In this document: positions 31,169 through 41,907 of the stretch, piece by piece
Layout of the letters: each line of letters opens with the position of its first letter
How positions within the stretch are numbered: the first letter of the stretch is position 1
NCBI GenBank assembly: GCA_964553745.1
Contig: CAZKLD010000009.1
Location: forward strand, 1-64,000
Length of the DNA stretch: 64,000 bases
Direction of reading: 5' to 3'
DNA from: STC-113 sp964553745
GTDB lineage: Bacteria > Patescibacteriota > Gracilibacteria > BD1-5 > UBA2023
The notes under the pieces: generated by a model
Databases searched by the model: none
The model's input: the letters and a program-made list of their open reading frames with translations, nothing else
What the model was told of the DNA's origin: nothing
Translations under genes and position numbers: made by a program

Positions 31169-34100
31169 AAATAGATTGGATTTTGACTCATGAGTTCTTG
31201 AGGCTGAATAATAGGTCATGCCGTATTTCTCTGCTTCATTTTTCCATCACCTTGTATATGCTGTATTCTATGATGCTTCTCAATAATTCATCCTTTGTTT
31301 TGTGGAGTGAATTTCAAAGTTTAGCAATTTCAAAATAGCATCAAGCTGAGAATAATTTTCAAATTCCAAAATTAATCGAATCTCAGAATAACTCATTTCA
31401 ATTATCTAAAAGCGTTTTTAGTATTAGATAGATTCTTGGGTAATCCTTCACTTCGAAAAATCTTCTGAGCAGTATGCTTATATGATTTGAGCATTTTTCC
31501 GGTCATATCTTAATGAGCTCGTTTCATAAATCAAGTAAATCGCTTCACTGGATTTTACCTGAAAGCAATTCAAGTCACTCGGTCATGAAACCGAATTCAG
31601 GGCTCTTCGCATCAATCTTATTCAAAAGCGTCACATATAACTGTGCGGATGTTTTGAGATCTTCTCTCATAATGAACTTCAAAATACAGGAATAGGCAGA
31701 AGAAAAATATTTCAATTCTCATGCTTCCATTAGGGCTATATATAATCTGTATGCGCCCAACAGTCCATCATTTGTGGAATCCATCAGTTTTTCTGCTCAT
31801 TCCAGAGCGCAGAGCTTTCATTCCTCATATCCTGTCTGGTAAAGCTTTATCAGTATTTTGTTAATTTCAAATACATGACCTTTTTCAATACTTTCACGTG
31901 CATATTTGCTTAACCTTCCGATGACAGAATAATCTCATGAATCTAACATTTCAGACAATATGATCTCCGCATCTGATCTGTCCGATTCAATTAGCGCATC
32001 TGCTCATTTCAGACAAATATCTGATGATTTTTTATCCCCGTGAACATAAAAATCCTTGTAAAACCATCCAGCCTCAAAGAATTCCTCTTCAATCACCAAC
32101 CTTTTTCAATGTTGCTCAAGTATGGGTATTAAACTTTTTTCTCATTTTTTGTATAATGCAACAAATATCTTCATGCATTGTTCTCGCTCTCATCCTGCAT
32201 ACAGCATCTCTGCGCATTTGCGTGCATTATTGTTGAGCTCGCCTCATGATTTCACAATTTCCATGTACAGTTTTCATGCGCTTAGAAAATCCGCTTTCAA
32301 ATAAAATTTATCTGCGATTTTCACGGAAAGGGCTAATCATCGGCTATCTCGAAATTTAGACATTTCCCTTACGATTTGCTCGATACCCGAAAAGCTTATT
32401 TCGTCCGATCTTCTATCAATTATCAGATATGCTATCTCAATTCATTCTTTCTTTCAGCTTTTTGCACATATAGAAGCAAGTTCGACTAATGAATGCTCCA
32501 TTATTCAATATATCTGATCTAATGCATTGCGAACTGAATTGAATGCCTCATAGTATCAGGACTTTATCATTTCTTTGTAAATAGCGACTGTTATCCATGG
32601 CGTTTCAGAGTCCTTGAATAATTCTGCATATCCTAAACATATCTTGATTGATTTCTCGCTCCTATGATTGATGAGCTCTTTGATTACGTCCATTATTCAT
32701 CACATTGCATTGGGCAGATTCTTCTCAATTGATTCTCTGTGTATTTCTTGAATCGTCTGTTGCACAAAATCTACTGACATCTTATCTCATTTTCGCATTA
32801 TTGAAGCACAGATTCCCCATATTACTTCAAGGTCTCAAATTTTATACAGAAGTTCTGCTATTATTTCCTCAAATCAGTCGAATGAACATTTCATTGCCTC
32901 ATTGTATATCATTAACAGAGCTCATGTATCCCGGCTTTTTATGAATATCTCTGAAAACTCCAAAGCTTTCATCACAAATTCCTTTCTTTCAACCTTTGAC
33001 ATCTCTATGCAAAATGAACAAATGTCTTCATAATTTCACCCTCTGATGCTTTCCGATATCTCATTTGAGACGAATTCCAAGCTCTCAAGAGTTCATAGCC
33101 TTATCATGTCGATTGTGGAATTTTTTGATTTCGGATATTTCCTGTAGAATTCTTGAGCAAATATATTGTCTTTTGCACCAATTTTTTTCTGCAATTCTTG
33201 GAAACCTCAAATCTTAATCAATATATCTTCAATATTGAAATTTCTGATTTTGGATATATAAAGTCCGATAACTCCGCTCAATGGTCATTTTGCAGTTCAT
33301 TGCTCTCGGATGACGCTTATTAAAAATTCCAATCATATGAAAAATCAATCCCCATATACATCATCGTCCTTCAAAAGTCATCATTCCCCTAAAAATCATT
33401 CTAGCTTCTTCATACTTCAGATCTTGCCTGAATTATATAGAATTTCACAATAGTTTAATAATACTGGCCTGAAATTTCTCCAGTCATTCCAGTTTCAACG
33501 CGCAAATGAATCCCTTTTCTGAAGAATACTTTTGTCTCAGTCTCTTTTTCAGGAAAAATGCCTAGCCAAAAAATATTCATAGAATGACCTGTGGATAAAG
33601 GCATATTTATCTTCTCAGTCCACTTTGAATAGCACCGAAAGGCTGGTAATGGAAGAATCAGGAATATCTTTCAATTTCTTCTTGTTGAATATTTCATAGG
33701 CAATCTTTCATAATCTGTCCATTTCAATATCAGTGTGATAAGAATCTTGTTTGAATATTCTATTTCATTTGGGGAAATTTTGCTCTGTAATGATGTACCT
33801 TACGACAGCCTCATACAATTCTGCCTTATTCTTGATTTTGGGCAAGCCTTTTGTCGAGAGCAATATTATAAAATATAAGATTAGCGGGTTATTTTTTCAT
33901 TCGCTTCATATCTTTCATGATTCCAAGAAGTTGCGGATTATTTTATATTCCGCTTCGCAATCGTCTTTTTTTAGAATTTGCTTTAATCTGCTTTCGATGA
34001 AATCCTCTTTTTCCATCATTGATAATTGCTCGAAAAATATTGTCCGGAGGTTTTCATCGCCCGACTCATTGAATTCATTCTTTCTGGATCACATTATGAT

Positions 34101-35915
34101 TTTATGCCACACTAATGCATCTATGACTGAATCCCCGGCCACATATTTCTTGTGAAAAGGACGATTCAGTAATATATTTTTAACTTTCTCCTTTATCTTT
34201 GAATCTATCTCATCTATTCAATCGGCGAAAATTAAAAAGTTTCTATTTGGAAAGTATGTATCAATTCTCTTCAATATAGAATCGATATTCTCACCATGAA
34301 TATATATTGTTCACTTGGGGAATGCCTCACTATGGCTTTCTTCAATATTTCACATTGGTCCTTGAGAATCCGTTTCCTCTCTCATGCTGAAATCGCTTGC
34401 CTTCAGGAATACGATAAAATATTCCGGATGATTTTTTATCGCCTCTCTAGCCATTTTGGCCAACTGAGTGGATTTTCATTCTCAGACATTTTCAAGCAAG
34501 ACAAATTTATACATTTCTTCATCCTCCAGCATCTCACTTATACCATAGCTTGTTTTTTTGAGAGTCGGAGGAATTTTCATATTGAGTTTCTTTCTCCAGA
34601 TATCATTCGGATCACTTACTATGCTTAATGAGTACGTCTTTCTGCAGATAAGATTTTCCTCCCTGTGGATGGCCTTATCTATTGATCTTTCGAATATCTC
34701 TCTTATGTTTGCATCTGTTTTTTCATTTAGTCCAGAAATTTCTCTTAAATCACTCGATATTCGCTCTTCATCCTCTTCTCTTATTCTGAATTCTCTTTGA
34801 AGACTGATACTGGTAATCTTTTTCAGCTTGAATCATATGATTTTCCATAATTCGTAATTATCTCTTTCCTTTTCGGCATATGCAATCGGCAGGATTTTTT
34901 TCAGCTCCTCTTCGCTTAACTCGGATGATTCCAAGTAGCGCAAAATATCCTCAAACCATCATTTATCGATTATTCTCTTTATGCAAAACATATTCAATCA
35001 TTCTATTCAAAGGTTCTGCTTGAGCAGATTTCTGCATATCTCAGGATTATCTGCTAAATACTTATTCAGTCAACTTTGCAGGTAAGTCATCGTTATCTTT
35101 CCACTGAGTCAGAACAATGCCAGAATTTTCCGGTAGTTATCTGGCGTTATGATTAAGTTTCAGTCATTATTCAAGGGAGTTCATTTGCTGTCGATATCCA
35201 TGAATTCATATCCTTTTCCTTCAAATCTTTTTTCACTCTCATCGATTCATGTTTTTCTGTCTCATTTCTTGAAATCGAAAAAGTAAGCATAAGAACGGTT
35301 TCAGACCATTATCATTTCATTTCATCTTATCCTTCCGTGTTGAACCGCACTATCAAAAGCTGCATCAAAATCTCCTCAAGCTTCAATCATGGCCTTGAAC
35401 ATGCCCTTACTTTTTTCTGTTCATGGGAAATGGATTCATCTGAAATTAAGTCTGGGAAAATTATCCATCATCCATCTGATTGATTCTGCAATCCTTTTTT
35501 TCTGTTTCTCTGAGTTATCATAAAATACTTCTTTTCTGTCACTTCCCAATATTTCGTCAAAGGCAGATTTCAACTCATCTGAAAGCATCTCAGTGTCCTC
35601 GATTCACATATCCGAATCAAGCTTTTCGAAGAGCTCTTTTTCGCCCTTTTTGAGCTTCTGCTTCTTTGTTATCCTTGCCTTTATGCTTTCATACTCAGCA
35701 TTCTTGACAACCGGCAGATGTCTAAGCAGATAAATTCTTCAAAAATCAGGTTTCTTCCTGCATAATGCTTCAAGATCTCCGATTTCATCTTCGCTTAGAA
35801 TTGCACTTACATTTGCCTTAAAGGAGGATTTCATGGCGTCTATCCCATCATTAAAAAAAGCCTCTTTTCATTTGAGGTTTCATCTGGCATTTCTGGTATT
35901 ATTTGTGTTGGACAT
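31167..35915 (-). CDS. Giant NACHT-type STAND NTPase with alpha-helical repeat C terminus
   Basis: The gene encodes 1582 residues. Residues 1-465 form a helical N-terminal region with no recognised domain. The NTPase core has Walker A G478-EGKST (ENVGEGKSTQLAKMARE; both glycines are TGA) and Walker B FLIFADGIDEID with D565-D568-E569. The winged-helix end of the module ends in YAFIHRSFYEYFLARHF, the typical (H/L)xxFxEYFxA close of NACHT domains. About 650 C-terminal residues are repeated helix pairs (many 'A.(K/Y).. .(G/E)....A' patterns), like TPR or ARM-type sensor repeats. STAND proteins oligomerise on ligand binding; bacterial ones include antiphage Avs/bNACHT sensors. No effector domain such as a nuclease is evident. 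It is the last gene of a three-gene operon. Confidence 0.85.
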
Positions 35916-36011
35916 TTTTTGCTTCAGGTACTGATAATTTGTTTATTGCATTGTACCAAAAAATCTCCATAAATGCAAATTTCAGAGCTATGGAGAAGGG
36001 CTCAAGGGGGA

Positions 36012-37763
36012 TTATATTTTCTTTATTACTGAAATCTTTACATTTGACGGATTCAGCCTCAGGAAAAAATCTGTCATATTTCATTTGCATACAAGCTGCA
36101 AATCCTCTCAAGTCGACTCTTTGATGAATCTGATGAGCGGTACGATAATTTTTGAAATCATCTCATTTTTGCTTTTGGAGTAGCTGGATGAGGACAGTAT
36201 TTTGTTGCTTATCTCATTTCCAAGATTCTCACAAAGCAGATTCAAGACCTCTACTGTTACGCTCTGGGAATGCACCTCTTTTGAAGTGAGTTTTTTTCAA
36301 TTGAAGAACATTTTATTTGTTATAGTGTCCAGCAGCAATCAATCGATATCATTTTCGAAAATGGATTTATATTGGATGGTTTTCACTTCTCAATCGGAAT
36401 CTTTAAGGATTACCTTATCTTTCTGGACATAAGGCGAATAAATTGATTCTGAGATATATTGCTCGATCTTTATTCAGTCTTCGCATTCTCAATCGAGATT
36501 TGAAGAATATTCTATGGCAATATCCGGATATCGGTTCCTGAGAGAATCTATGGAATTGGAAATGGTATTCGTCGAGAGTCATTGTTTTGTCACAACAAGG
36601 TATCATCATCAGACTTTTCCAGTGTAGATAGGCACAATTCATATCTTCTCGTCTTTATTTCATGCGTTTTTTTTGAATTCATGAATGAAATCTTCCGCAA
36701 AATCGCTCTGCTTCTCTATCAGCGCAACCGCAAATCTATAGGAATTGATGTGGTCTATGAATTCTTCGATTGTGCTCTGATTCATTCATTTTTCAAAAAG
36801 GTTCTTGAAACATTGTATGGTTAGTGCGCTCAGGATCGAAATATTGTCTATGAATTGGGAATTTATCGAGTCTTTCTTTGCGAATTTCGAAATATATGTG
36901 TTCTCTAGGCCCGCTGGGATAACTTCATCTCGGATGAATCCTGATAATTCCTTCAGCCTGTTTTCATCTGCTTTTTTATATGACTCGACCTTCTGGGAAT
37001 CGGTAGGGATTCAAGTGAAAATCATCATATAATCCAGTGGAATAGAATCTGAAATCAAGGTGTCCTCATATTTTCCCACAAGATCGATATAATCGGTTTT
37101 CAGTACAGGGATTCAGTTTTCTTCTGTATTTTCAGATATCAGATAATGGGGATTCTTTGAATTGGTCAGAGTTGAAATGAGAGTCTGTCATACTGAATTT
37201 GAATATCTGGCCTTTAGCTCTTGACTGAGTCAGAATTCGAAAATCTCTTTGAATTCTCAAGAGTTCACGAATGTCCTGTAATCGGATAAAAGATTGGATT
37301 TGAGCGCAGAACTGGTCATGAATGTGGCTGTTGATATCAGCGCAAGAGCGGTTCATGAAAATCCGAATGAATGTCATCTGGTAGTTTCCGACAATATTTC
37401 AAATTCTATTCACTTCTTGCAGGATTTTCAGTCTAGGAATTCCCGGATTGCTTCCATGAGCGAACCGGCCTCCTTATTCACTTCTTTGAACGGATATGTT
37501 TCGAAATCGTTTTTTGAGACATTGTAGGATGTGACATCCTTGAATACGATAAGTGAATCTTTGCGGAACTTGACTCAAAGATAGCATTTCAATGGGATTT
37601 TACTAGTGACGAATGCGAATTGTGATCTGTGGCCATATCAACCAGGTCACCATGGAAGTGAAAAACATCAGCTTAGGACCAGATCGTTTCTGGAAAAGAA
37701 CTCGGAGTAAACTTCAGCAAAATTTTTTCGGATTGACCAAGTGTTCATCTGGATTCTTTTCAT
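36012..37763 (-). CDS. GHMP-kinase-like protein with C-terminal winged-helix-like domain
   Basis: This is a 583-residue protein. The N-terminal third has the layout of a divergent GHMP kinase: GCFSLPWGPGGYGHRSQF near residues 32-49, where family members have the P-x-R-x-x-x-x-G loop, and TTRGHSFGFSGTALALIS (127-144) in the place of the P-x-x-x-G-L-G-S-S-A phosphate loop. The GLGSSA consensus is not fully kept, so activity is doubtful. A GGGYLVV strand near residue 395 fits the family's third motif. The last ~110 residues (MFFNGKKLTSKEVHSQSV...) look like an OmpR-type winged helix, suggesting DNA or protein binding. Followed 96 bases later by the NACHT gene. Fold call is moderate. Confidence 0.6.
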
Positions 37764-37801
37764 ATTGAGAAAAAGTTAATTTTGCCATATACTATCAAAT
37801 T

Positions 37802-38461
37802 TTACATTAAATCAAAATGAACTTTAAATAATTGATTCATTTTTCATGAGTATTTCGCGATAAGGTCCTGGAGTCAGCTTGTGTATTTTTCCGGCTCGGA
37901 ATTGATCATATCAATCACACGGTCCAAGTCTATACTTTCATGTGATACCGCTTCTAGATTATCCAGACGGAACTTTCAATCATATATTGCGAAAAAAATT
38001 GTCGCATTAAACCTTCTTTCATAAGGCGGATCATCTTCGTTTTTCGGATTAATCATTGCCCTAAGCCATTTATCATGATCAATTATTTGAAGTACTGCGA
38101 CTTTATTCAAATCCACTTTTTTCAGAAGAGTGGAGAATTCATTTTCGTCTGACGCAACAACAGACTTGATTCAGAGTTCTTCTCACACTTCCCTCATTGC
38201 AGTCACGTCAGGCGATTCTCAAGGTCTGGCATGTCATCAGACTGCCTTATCGAAGACAAAAGAGCATTCGCTCGTATTTCATCTTTTGACTAATCTGATT
38301 CTTTTTGCGGTATCCATCATCAGCACTCATATGCTTCAAGCTGCTCGGGTGACTCCGGAGCACTTCATGAATTCCTCTTTCTGCTCTTCAATGAATTGTT
38401 TTCTATCAACAGTTCATAATAGCATTCATTCTCTATCATAGATGACAATCTCTTCCTTCAT
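37802..38461 (-). CDS. Nudix hydrolase
   Basis: This is a 219-residue protein. The Nudix box is complete, GGHARPGESPDVTAMREVGEEL followed by GI (G-x5-E-x7-R-E-U-x-E-E-x-G-U), with TGA glycines at positions within the box. The N-terminal strand pattern (VTRAAGSIGVLMMDTAKRIRLVKR) and the 219 length resemble isopentenyl-diphosphate isomerase type I or dinucleotide-pyrophosphatase-type Nudix proteins; I cannot choose. It is the first gene of the operon, 38 bases upstream of the GHMP-like gene. A nucleotide- or isoprenoid-pyrophosphate substrate would be expected from the family alone. Confidence 0.85.
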
Positions 38462-38748
38462 AATATTCAATTTAATTTTTTAATGCCTTCATTGTAAGTG
38501 AAGTTTTCTAATAAAAAAAGAAAAAATTACGAAAAATTCATAAGCTATATTTTAGCTTATTTAAGCCATAAATCATTTCAACGGAAATCACATCATAAAA
38601 ATTTCATATCTTTGTCCGTTTTTTTCCTAACTGAAAAAAATATAAATCCTGCAGTTCTTTAACATGAAACACAAAAAACAAAAACAAACATTCAAAGGAT
38701 CCAGTGAGTCTCTCGTATAACGACTAAATCATAAAGGAGGATACGGAA

Positions 38749-39291
38749 ATGGGAGAAGCACTGGTAGTCATTATTTTGGTAGCAATGACATTCGGTCTGT
38801 GTTCGATTACTGAGGATTGTGAGGTTTTTTTATTCATCTGCCTATTTGCAGCATTATTTGCTTTCTTCGACTACAAGGATTTTGTCTTTGCGAAGTTTGC
38901 TCCTTGTTTCGCCTCCGACAGTGCCAAGTTATCACTAAAGATCGACGAGCTCAAGGATATTAAAGATCTGATGAGGTCCAAGTACACCGATAACAAAAAG
39001 CTTAAGGAGCGGCTTGAGAAGCAAATGGAGGAAAGGTCCGCCAGCTATAGCAATGCCCATGATGAAGATGTACGGAATTACTTGCTCAGCCTTTATAATC
39101 AAGAGAAGGAGCATTCCGAAAATATTCGTCTGCAAAATCAGGTCATCTCAAAGACAGTGCTCGAAGTAAGTTACATGATCGAGTATGCACAGAACAACCT
39201 GAACATGCTCGAGAATGATTTTGCCTGTGAGGAATTGCTCGAGAAACTAAACGACCTTAAGCTGAAGGCGAGCAAATCCATTACGGAATGA
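38749..39291 (+). CDS. Membrane protein with coiled coil (180 aa), TGA stop
   Basis: The N-terminal ~45 residues hold two membrane helices (LVVIILVAMTFGLCSI, FLFICLFAALFAFFDY), then a basic/acidic coiled coil (about 65-175) with LKIDELKDIKDLMRSKYTDN. AAAGGAGG lies 8 bases before the ATG. Glycines are GGN, and the stop is TGA 39289-39291, so this gene seems written in the standard code. It is homologous in layout to the next gene, suggesting tandem duplication. Family unknown. Confidence 0.75.
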   Translation: MGEALVVIILVAMTFGLCSITEDCEVFLFICLFAALFAFFDYKDFVFAKFAPCFASDSAKLSLKIDELKDIKDLMRSKYTDNKKLKERLEKQMEERSASYSNAHDEDVRNYLLSLYNQEKEHSENIRLQNQVISKTVLEVSYMIEYAQNNLNMLENDFACEELLEKLNDLKLKASKSITE

Positions 39292-39304
39292 GGGGGGGTG
39301 AACT

Positions 39305-40045
39305 ATGGAGTTCGTATTGGTTCTTTTCGGAGTGGCAATCGCCATATTCCTCATCCCGTTATTTATTTCCCTTGCGGTCTTAGCATTTCAGAATATCAGT
39401 GATTATCTGCATGGGCATGAAAGATCAAGGAGAATGAGGAAATGCGAGAAAAAAAGTTGCTCAAGCCCCAAGGAAAGGAGATTAAAGATTATGATCATAT
39501 TTGAAATTATCGGATACTTAATCGGCTTCATTTTCTACGCATCAGCATACATGCTGAAGACTGTCTGCAGATTCTGGAAGACGAGCGCTTTTTTGCTTGT
39601 TGCATTTGCCATATTTTTCTGCTTTGATACTAAGCAGCCATTCTTGGTCAAAAGCCTGCCTCAGCTCTTTAGCGAAAGCACTCGTCTGTCGCTAAAGATA
39701 AGTGATCTCACCAAGCTTACCTGGTTGCTTGACACTGAGCTCAATAAGGCGCGATCCGCAAAGGATGGTCTAGAATCCAGTTACAACAGCAATCTCGAGA
39801 CTTATGGCTCTTCTACTGATTCTATCGAGAGAGAATGTCTAAGGGGAGTGCTGCAACAGCAAAGGAGGCACCTCATTGAGCTCATTGAGCAGGAGAAAGC
39901 CATTCGCAATGCTTTGACCGAAACGAATTACATGATCGCCTATGCTGAAGACAATCTGAATATGATGTATAACGAAGACGATAAAAAGGAGGTAATCGAA
40001 AAGATCGAGCAGCTGAAGCTGAGAACTCAGGAGATAGTCCGATAA
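39305..40045 (+). CDS. Membrane protein with coiled coil (246 aa)
   Basis: It starts 13 bases after the TGA of the previous gene, with GGGGGGTG as ribosome site. One N-terminal helix (FVLVLFGVAIAIFLIPLFIS), a basic cytoplasmic stretch, then two more hydrophobic segments (about 65-115) and a coiled coil whose end (LTETNYMIAYAEDNLNMM) parallels the previous protein's (LEVSYMIEYAQNNLNML). The two are clear paralogs. No TGA within the frame; glycines are GGN; stop TAA. Function unknown. Confidence 0.75.
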   Translation: MEFVLVLFGVAIAIFLIPLFISLAVLAFQNISDYLHGHERSRRMRKCEKKSCSSPKERRLKIMIIFEIIGYLIGFIFYASAYMLKTVCRFWKTSAFLLVAFAIFFCFDTKQPFLVKSLPQLFSESTRLSLKISDLTKLTWLLDTELNKARSAKDGLESSYNSNLETYGSSTDSIERECLRGVLQQQRRHLIELIEQEKAIRNALTETNYMIAYAEDNLNMMYNEDDKKEVIEKIEQLKLRTQEIVR

Positions 40046-40081
40046 CTACAACCAAAACAACAACAAAAAAGGAGAATCGCC

Positions 40082-40207
40082 ATGATTGCAAAATCCATCG
40101 TACTCATCATCGGTATCGTAGCAGGCCTTTCCGTCGCAGCCTATGCCCTCGTCCGTTTGGGCATCAAGGGCATCAAGAAGGTCATCAGCCTAGCGAAGTC
40201 GATCTAG
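40082..40207 (+). CDS. Single-TM small protein (41 aa)
   Basis: MIAKSIVLIIGIVAGLSVAA spans one membrane helix, and the rest is basic (GIKGIKKVISLAKSI). AAAAAGGAG precedes the ATG by 8 bases. Stop TAG. Glycines are GGN (six). Resembles a small phage or plasmid membrane peptide; function unknown. A terminator lies 60 bases downstream. Confidence 0.7.
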   Translation: MIAKSIVLIIGIVAGLSVAAYALVRLGIKGIKKVISLAKSI

Positions 40208-40264
40208 CATCGGCCCTAAGGTCTGGTAATCTCTTGCATTTGGATTGATTTCCGAAAATTTAGA

Positions 40265-40293
40265 ACCCCCCGGAATCTTCCGGGGGCTTTTTT
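40265..40293 (+). terminator. GC-rich hairpin terminator in island 1
   Basis: CCCCCGGAA-TC-TTCCGGGGG followed by a T-run. Confidence 0.9.
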
Positions 40294-40307
40294 CTGGGGG
40301 GTAGAAA

Positions 40308-40874
40308 ATGAGAAACGCATTTCTTGGTGCACTCTTCATGTTCGCATTCATCGTAATATCGCTTTTTCTATTCAGTCTGCCAGGCTCGATTTTCTTCTCG
40401 ATGTTCACGATATTCCCTTACTTCAACGGCAACCTGGCGGGCGAGGGCGGCATGAATGTCTGGCTGGCGAAAGGAATCTCGATGTTCTTCACCCTGGCGA
40501 TAGTCTATGGCAGCTACAACATCTTCTCCTTCAGCAAGGAAAGAAGGAATAAGGGCATCAGGATAATTTGTCTGTCCTTACCAGTGTTCTTTGCGGTCAT
40601 GTATTTCATGACCAAGGACTATAACTTCAATCCTTCAAGCGGGGAATCGATGGTCAACATTTCAGAAACTCCGGACGGAGCCAAGCGAGTCCCCAAGTCG
40701 TGGAAGTACGACCCCACCTACGGCAACAGGACAATGCCGGCAGATTCCCAGAACATCCGTAAGGTTATCGATAATGATGCGGAGGCAAGCGAGGAGTCTG
40801 TTGACAGATATCTTCCTCCCCAGAAGGAGCTCAGCAATCTGAAGCGGACTCTTGAGGGAAATAAAGGAGACTGA
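40308..40874 (+). CDS. Membrane protein (188 aa), TGA stop
   Basis: Three hydrophobic segments (about residues 5-30, 50-72 and 82-100) precede a ~85-residue soluble tail rich in Pro, Asp and Lys (PKSWKYDPTYGNRTMPADSQ). GGGGGG-type ribosome site (CTGGGGGGTAG) before the ATG. All glycines are GGN. Ends in TGA at 40872-40874, one base before the next ATG (TGACATG), the second gene in this island that needs UGA as stop. Not recognised; the tail sequence suggests an envelope-exposed or substrate-binding part. Confidence 0.75.
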   Translation: MRNAFLGALFMFAFIVISLFLFSLPGSIFFSMFTIFPYFNGNLAGEGGMNVWLAKGISMFFTLAIVYGSYNIFSFSKERRNKGIRIICLSLPVFFAVMYFMTKDYNFNPSSGESMVNISETPDGAKRVPKSWKYDPTYGNRTMPADSQNIRKVIDNDAEASEESVDRYLPPQKELSNLKRTLEGNKGD

Positions 40875-40875
40875 C

Positions 40876-41112
40876 ATGGCAAAGAGGCATCCTGATAGCC
40901 TGCTGCATATCTCCTTGGATAATTCGCTCATAGCATTCACGAGCACTATCGTCAGGAGATTGATAAAACGCACTTATCAAAATGCAACAGGCAGAAAGAA
41001 ACTGGAGCTGTTAGATTGGATAATCATCAACATGCAATCAAGCGGTATCAGTACTCCCTTGAGGCGATATATCCGCAAGCTGACAAGGATGTATAAGTTC
41101 TTGAACAAATAG
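40876..41112 (+). CDS. Small basic protein (78 aa)
   Basis: Starts MAKRHPDSLLHISLDN and ends KLTRMYKFLNK before TAG. The start at 40876 is chosen because AAAGGAG lies 8 bases upstream; an in-frame TTG at 40852 is less likely. Highly basic with helices that could bind nucleic acid. No TGA inside. Overlap-style coupling (TGACATG) to the previous stop indicates co-expression. Function unknown. Confidence 0.65.
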   Translation: MAKRHPDSLLHISLDNSLIAFTSTIVRRLIKRTYQNATGRKKLELLDWIIINMQSSGISTPLRRYIRKLTRMYKFLNK

Positions 41113-41171
41113 GAGGATAAAAAATCAGCCTTATCGTAACCATGATGGTTATCGATTATGCGATTACAAAG

Positions 41172-41205
41172 AAAACCCCCTCGTTTTTAACGAGGGGGTT
41201 TTGTT
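41172..41205 (+). terminator. Hairpin-U terminator closing island 1
   Basis: AACCCCCTCG-TTTTTAA-CGAGGGGGTT followed by TTGTTGTTTT. Confidence 0.9.
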
Positions 41206-41359
41206 GTTTTATCTGCTAGGAGATTTGCGATCATATTTTTAAGATTCACTCATATATTTAATTGATTATCCATCATTTACAATTAAACGTTCTTTCTGGG
41301 GAATATCCCCTGCATTAATATGCAAAGAAAAAGTAATGCTTATTTTTTCAAACATTAAC

Positions 41360-41398
41360 TTGACTTTCATAGATAATAGGATAACCTACCCCCCAGGT
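41360..41398 (+). promoter_or_regulatory. Promoter with candidate copper operator
   Basis: TTGACT at 41360-41365 and TAACCT at 41382-41387 (16-base spacer). Overlapping the -10 is the inverted repeat ACCTACCCCCCAGGT (41384-41398; arms ACCT/AGGT, TACC/GGTA), which resembles CsoR- or CueR-type copper operators in its position and C-rich centre. It precedes a four-gene export operon. The remainder of the gap 41206-41359 shows nothing named. Confidence 0.45.
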
Positions 41399-41416
41399 AA
41401 GCATTAATTTAATCTG

Positions 41417-41812
41417 ATGAAAAGAATTATTTGAATTTTGACATTATTGCTTTTTTTGGTTGCATCTAATATGCAGCTGATTCATGCTTCAGAAATGAAG
41501 AATGAATCGATAAACAATGAGCATTCAATGCATATTGAGGATGATTCAATCTTTTGTGATGTATCTGAGGATGGTGAAAAACAGGAAAATGATGATTGCT
41601 ATCTCGATATAATCTGAGACAAGCAAATAAGCAGCAACCAATTGAAACTAGAAACAATCAAGATATTCAATCTGATTTCTTTTTCAGCTTTTCAATCCGA
41701 TGAACCGATAGTTGAAATTAAGTTAAATTCAAGGCAGCATTCTCCGCCGGATATATTTTTTCAAAAATCCAGCTACTCCAATCTTTCATGAATCATAAAA
41801 AATCTTAACTAA
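41417..41812 (+). CDS. Exported small protein before the RND pump genes
   Basis: This is a 131-residue protein with a signal peptide (MKRIIGILTLLLFLVASNMQ, probable cleavage at LIHA-SEM). The mature part is acidic with several His, Met and two Cys (HSMHIEDDSIFCDVSED...DDCY), a composition seen in periplasmic metal-binding proteins. Three TGA glycines. First gene of the operon, 18 bases after the candidate operator. It ends 18 bases before a terminator/attenuator. The metal-binding role is inferred from composition and context. Confidence 0.65.
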
Positions 41813-41828
41813 TTTTTTGAGCCATTAA

Positions 41829-41870
41829 TAATTTGTCCTTGCTAGGACAAATTTATTTGGCTCTTTTTTT
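41829..41870 (+). terminator. Internal terminator or attenuator
   Basis: AATTTGTCCT-TGC-TAGGACAAATT arms followed after 10 bases by T7. It lies between the first and second genes of the efflux operon, so it may set the ratio between the first protein and the pump. Confidence 0.7.
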
Positions 41871-41907
41871 GTCTCCAAATCTATATTTATTTATTTTAAA
41901 AACATTT

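Larger units (their letters stand above)
38690..41210 (+). mobile_element. Standard-code gene island 1
   Basis: Five plus-strand genes with strong Shine-Dalgarno sequences (AAAGGAGGA, AAAAGGAG, AAAGGAG), higher GC than the rest, glycine only as GGN and no in-frame TGA. Two of them (38749-39291 and 40308-40874) end in TGA; with table 25 they would read through. All other genes around use TGA glycines. Each sub-unit ends in a GC-rich hairpin terminator. I saw no integrase or transposase and no flanking direct repeat by eye. Either a horizontally acquired segment (plasmid or phage type cargo) or an assembly chimera. The left gap 38462-38748 is AT-rich with no gene. Confidence 0.6.

Noticed and set aside
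35899..36111. 70-codon minus ORF bridging the GHMP-like and NACHT genes, suggesting a frameshifted longer first protein
   Set aside because: The GHMP-like protein ends naturally at 36012 in its own frame with TGA glycines; with only TAA and TAG as stops, long shadow frames are common. I kept the shorter protein.
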